A model generated the notes under the pieces. The model was not told where the DNA came from. It saw nothing but the letters and a program-made list of their open reading frames with translations, and did not search any database. The translations under genes and the position numbers were made by a program. A DNA stretch of 60,378 bases from Methylobacter sp. (lineage in GTDB: Bacteria; Pseudomonadota; Gammaproteobacteria; Methylococcales; Methylomonadaceae), in contig NZ_JALOCF010000022.1 of assembly GCF_023227905.1 (NCBI RefSeq), positions 1 to 60,378 of the forward strand, read 5' to 3'. Below are positions 57,943 through 60,378 of this stretch, in pieces (the stretch's first letter is position 1; each line of letters starts with the position of its first letter).

Positions 57943-59565
57943 ATGGCAATAAAACTTGCGTCAAAAAAAATATTGGTCGTCGAAGATCAACCGATCATGC
58001 GCGAAACCCTCAAACACATACTGGGTTCATTTGGCGCCCGGTTTATTGTTGAGGCGGAATCTGGCATCAACGCAATAACGGCGATGAGAATTGACCGGTT
58101 TGATATTGTGCTCTGCGATTACAATCTGCTCAGAGGAAAAAACGGCCAGCAGGTTCTGGAAGAGGCCCGGCACCTTAAGTTATTGCCGGTTAAAGCCATC
58201 TTTATCATGGTGACATGCGAACAGAGCCAGGAAATGGTGCTCAGCGCCATTGACAACAAGCCCGATGACTATCTGATTAAACCTTTTAACCAGCAACAGC
58301 TCTTAAACCGCATTGAAAGATGCCATGCCCGCAAGACATACCTAGCCAGCATTGAAGATGAAATAGATAAAGGCAATCTTTACCAAGCCATACATAATTG
58401 CGAGCAACTGCTCCAGCGGGACGATAAAAAAATGCGCATGCCATTATTGAAACTGCATGCCGAACTAGCCATTAAGGTTGGCGATCTTAAGACGGCCGAG
58501 GCCATTTACCAGAATATCCTGGCAGAAAGGGAGCTTCCCTGGGCCAGATTGGGACTGGGTATTGTAGCCTTTTTTCTCGGTTACCATGACCAAGCCATTA
58601 AGACCTTTCAGGAACTTATCGAACAATATCCGGTAATGCTGGAGGCTTATGACTGGCTGGTAAAAGCGCACGAATCCGCAGGTAACGATGAGCATGCGGT
58701 AACCTCACTCAATTCAGCCGTTACGCTTTCGCCTCTGTCCATTTTAAGGCAAAAAAAGCTGGCTGTGCTGGCTGACAAAGCCCAAAACCTGGTTGTTGCA
58801 AAAAAAGCCTACGCGGCCGCCATTAAATTGGGCAAAAACTCCATACATGGCTCACCCGCCGACTACTCGGGCCTAGCCAATGTTCATCTAAAAAGTAATG
58901 CCGCCAACGAGGCGCTAAAGATATTGTATGAGCTGAACCAGCAGTCTCAAAATGATCCCGAAGCAAAGCTCAGGGCTGCGCTGCTGGAAAACGAGATTCA
59001 TCATACAAAAGGCAACAAGGCCCTGACCCAACAAGCTTATGAAAAATTATTTAAGCTGAACGAGCAATTTAACAATCAGGCATCCAAAGAACTGCGGCTG
59101 GAAATAGCCAGGGTTTTTTACCTGAATGGGAATGGCGAAATCTGCGATGAGATTCTTAATGATTTAATCAAGACCAATATTGATAACAAATCTTTTATCA
59201 AAGACATCGTCACCGTGTGCAATACCGTCATCGGCGAAAACCACGCAGAAACACTGATTCAGCGCATAAAAAAAGAACTGGTCGACATCAACAACAAAGG
59301 CGTCAGCCTGTTCCAGGAAGGCAATACTAAAGGCGCTCTCGCCGTTTTTGAAAAGGCCATTGCCAAAATGCCTAATAATCAAACGATCATATTGAATATG
59401 ATAAAAATCATTATTCATGACATTAAAACATCTAAATCCGGCCCCGAAAAAATCATCAGCGCCCAGTCCTATATCAATAAAGCCGTCCAAATCGGCATAC
59501 CTCACCATCAAATCGGCAGCCTGCAAGCAGAGCTGGACGCCGCTCAATACCAAAACGACCAGTAG
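57943..59565 (+). CDS. Response regulator with C-terminal tetratricopeptide repeats
   Basis: A 540-residue cytosolic protein. The receiver (1-125) has the acidic pair in ILVVEDQPIM, phospho-acceptor Asp59 in IVLCDYNLL and the Lys in YLIKPF. The rest is a chain of TPR-like repeats (ALQLHAELAIKVGDLKTAEAIY-like units; YSGLANVHLKSNAANEALKI; GVSLFQEGNTKGALAVFEKA). There is no DNA-binding or enzymatic output, so it probably acts by protein contacts. Such proteins occur in pilus and motility signalling. The kinase gene follows after nine bases. Confidence 0.88.
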   Translation: MAIKLASKKILVVEDQPIMRETLKHILGSFGARFIVEAESGINAITAMRIDRFDIVLCDYNLLRGKNGQQVLEEARHLKLLPVKAIFIMVTCEQSQEMVLSAIDNKPDDYLIKPFNQQQLLNRIERCHARKTYLASIEDEIDKGNLYQAIHNCEQLLQRDDKKMRMPLLKLHAELAIKVGDLKTAEAIYQNILAERELPWARLGLGIVAFFLGYHDQAIKTFQELIEQYPVMLEAYDWLVKAHESAGNDEHAVTSLNSAVTLSPLSILRQKKLAVLADKAQNLVVAKKAYAAAIKLGKNSIHGSPADYSGLANVHLKSNAANEALKILYELNQQSQNDPEAKLRAALLENEIHHTKGNKALTQQAYEKLFKLNEQFNNQASKELRLEIARVFYLNGNGEICDEILNDLIKTNIDNKSFIKDIVTVCNTVIGENHAETLIQRIKKELVDINNKGVSLFQEGNTKGALAVFEKAIAKMPNNQTIILNMIKIIIHDIKTSKSGPEKIISAQSYINKAVQIGIPHHQIGSLQAELDAAQYQNDQ

Positions 59566-59574
59566 CCCATCCAA

Positions 59575-60261
59575 ATGTCTAATACTCAAATGCTTTCAAT
59601 CGGTTTCCCCGCCGTTCTAGCCTCCTCGGTGCATGACATAAAGAATTCGTTGACAGCGCTTCGGGCGCTCCTCAGCCAATTGGAAAATGCCTGCCAGGAG
59701 CCGAAACCCACTGAATTCAGGCAATTGGAATTTGAAACCAATCGCATGAACAACTGCCTCATGCAGTTATTGACGCTTTATAAAATTGAATCATCCCAAT
59801 TTTACCTGTCTATAGACGAGCATAGCGCCGTTGATATATTGGAGGATGTTGTCGCCCAGCAATCGACCTTATTATCCTTAAGCAACGTTCAGCTCCTTAC
59901 CGAATGCAATGACGACCTGTTTTGTTACTGCGACGGCACCCTGATCAGCAACGCCCTGTGTACGCTGGTCAATAATGCACAGCGCTATTGCCGGAGCAAA
60001 ATCCTGCTTTCTGTAGCCCCGGAAGATGATTATATTGTGTTTTGCATTGAAGATGACGGCAAAGGCTATCCGGAAAGCTTGATGTCGTCCGATCACAAAC
60101 AACTCCCCCAGATTGATCTGGCAAATGGCAATACAGGCCTGGGATTGTTTTTTACCGAAACCATTGCGCAGTTGCATGCCAATGGCGACAAGCGGGGCTT
60201 TATTGTGACCGACAATAATAGCCAGTTTGGCGGAGCTAGGTTTAAACTGTATTTGCCGTAA
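59575..60261 (+). CDS. Small soluble histidine kinase
   Basis: A 228-residue kinase without sensor or membrane domain. The H box is SVHDIKNSLTALRALL (His20). The HATPase shows the N box (TLVNNAQRYC), G1 (EDDGKGYP) and G2 (GNTGLGLFF). It most likely phosphorylates the response regulator encoded just before it. Its input must come from another protein. Its stop codon TAA (60259-60261) merges with the first unit of a 7-bp tandem repeat that runs to the window end. Confidence 0.88.
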   Translation: MSNTQMLSIGFPAVLASSVHDIKNSLTALRALLSQLENACQEPKPTEFRQLEFETNRMNNCLMQLLTLYKIESSQFYLSIDEHSAVDILEDVVAQQSTLLSLSNVQLLTECNDDLFCYCDGTLISNALCTLVNNAQRYCRSKILLSVAPEDDYIVFCIEDDGKGYPESLMSSDHKQLPQIDLANGNTGLGLFFTETIAQLHANGDKRGFIVTDNNSQFGGARFKLYLP

Positions 60262-60378
60262 GGCTAAAGGCTAAAGGCTAAAGGCTAAAGGCTAAAGGCT
60301 AAAGGCTAAAGGCTAAAGGCTAAAGGCTAAAGGCTAAAGGCTAAAGGCTAAAGGCTAAAGGCTAAAGGCTAAAGGCTA
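60261..60378. repeat. Tandem 7-bp repeat (AGGCTAA) running to the window end
   Basis: Nearly 17 perfect copies of AGGCTAA in 118 bases, beginning at the last base of the kinase stop codon and still continuing at the window end. Spacer-free and too short-unit for a CRISPR. It is the most regular of the four 7-bp arrays. Confidence 0.95.

Overview
The window looks like a gammaproteobacterial chromosome segment, most probably a methanotroph of the Methylococcales. The conserved blocks ndk-rlmN-pilF, hisS-yfgM-bamB-der, tgt-yajC-secD-secF and ffs-dnaX-ybaB-recR are in gammaproteobacterial order. The SoxYZ-like carrier with its metallo-hydrolase partner belongs to PQQ-dependent alcohol oxidation. 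The order-level call rests on gene content only. The left edge cuts a gene and the right edge lies inside a tandem repeat, so the piece may end where an assembly broke.

Layout. 1-6486: a c-di-GMP/chemotaxis group: an EAL phosphodiesterase, a frameshifted hybrid histidine kinase, a GGDEF cyclase and an Aer-like chemoreceptor whose signalling tip lacks six conserved residues. 6963-13078: a coiled-coil protein, an orphan RND pump, an EcoRV-type restriction-modification pair and a small secreted protein. 13226-17035: a divergent locus with a RimK-like ATP-grasp ligase on one side and a DUF2817 peptidase plus a GNAT-C39 peptidase fusion on the other. 17370-20090: 4.5S RNA, dnaX, ybaB, recR. 20704-24749: a leader ORF, an orphan winged-helix regulator, a secreted c-heme/mannan-lectin protein and a fungal-type GH72 beta-1,3-glucanosyltransferase. 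25316-29749: HIT protein, cupin, TIGR04073 protein, Tex and a YceK-like lipoprotein.

30301-36563 is a worn accessory stretch: a broken Fic gene, two VapBC pairs, an AT-rich PIN-like protein and a duplicated antitoxin remnant, with the SoxYZ/metallo-hydrolase pair embedded in it. 36858-43736 carries a YihY-type membrane protein, an SGNH-like hydrolase, a TgpA-like/DUF58/MoxR operon and thiol peroxidase. 44193-57840 is mostly core housekeeping on the minus strand (der, bamB, yfgM, hisS, pilF, rlmN, ndk, secF, secD, yajC, tgt, htpG). 57943-60261 is a response regulator with TPRs plus a small histidine kinase.

Dispersed repeats run through the whole window. Several palindrome families overlap or abut the 3' ends of genes. 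A family of 7-bp tandem repeats lies just after the stop codons of der, pilF and the last kinase, and inside the signal-peptide coding region of bamB. The strongest candidates for new biology are the bamB repeat, the secreted module that appears aimed at yeast or fungal wall polymers, and the chemoreceptor tip deletion.
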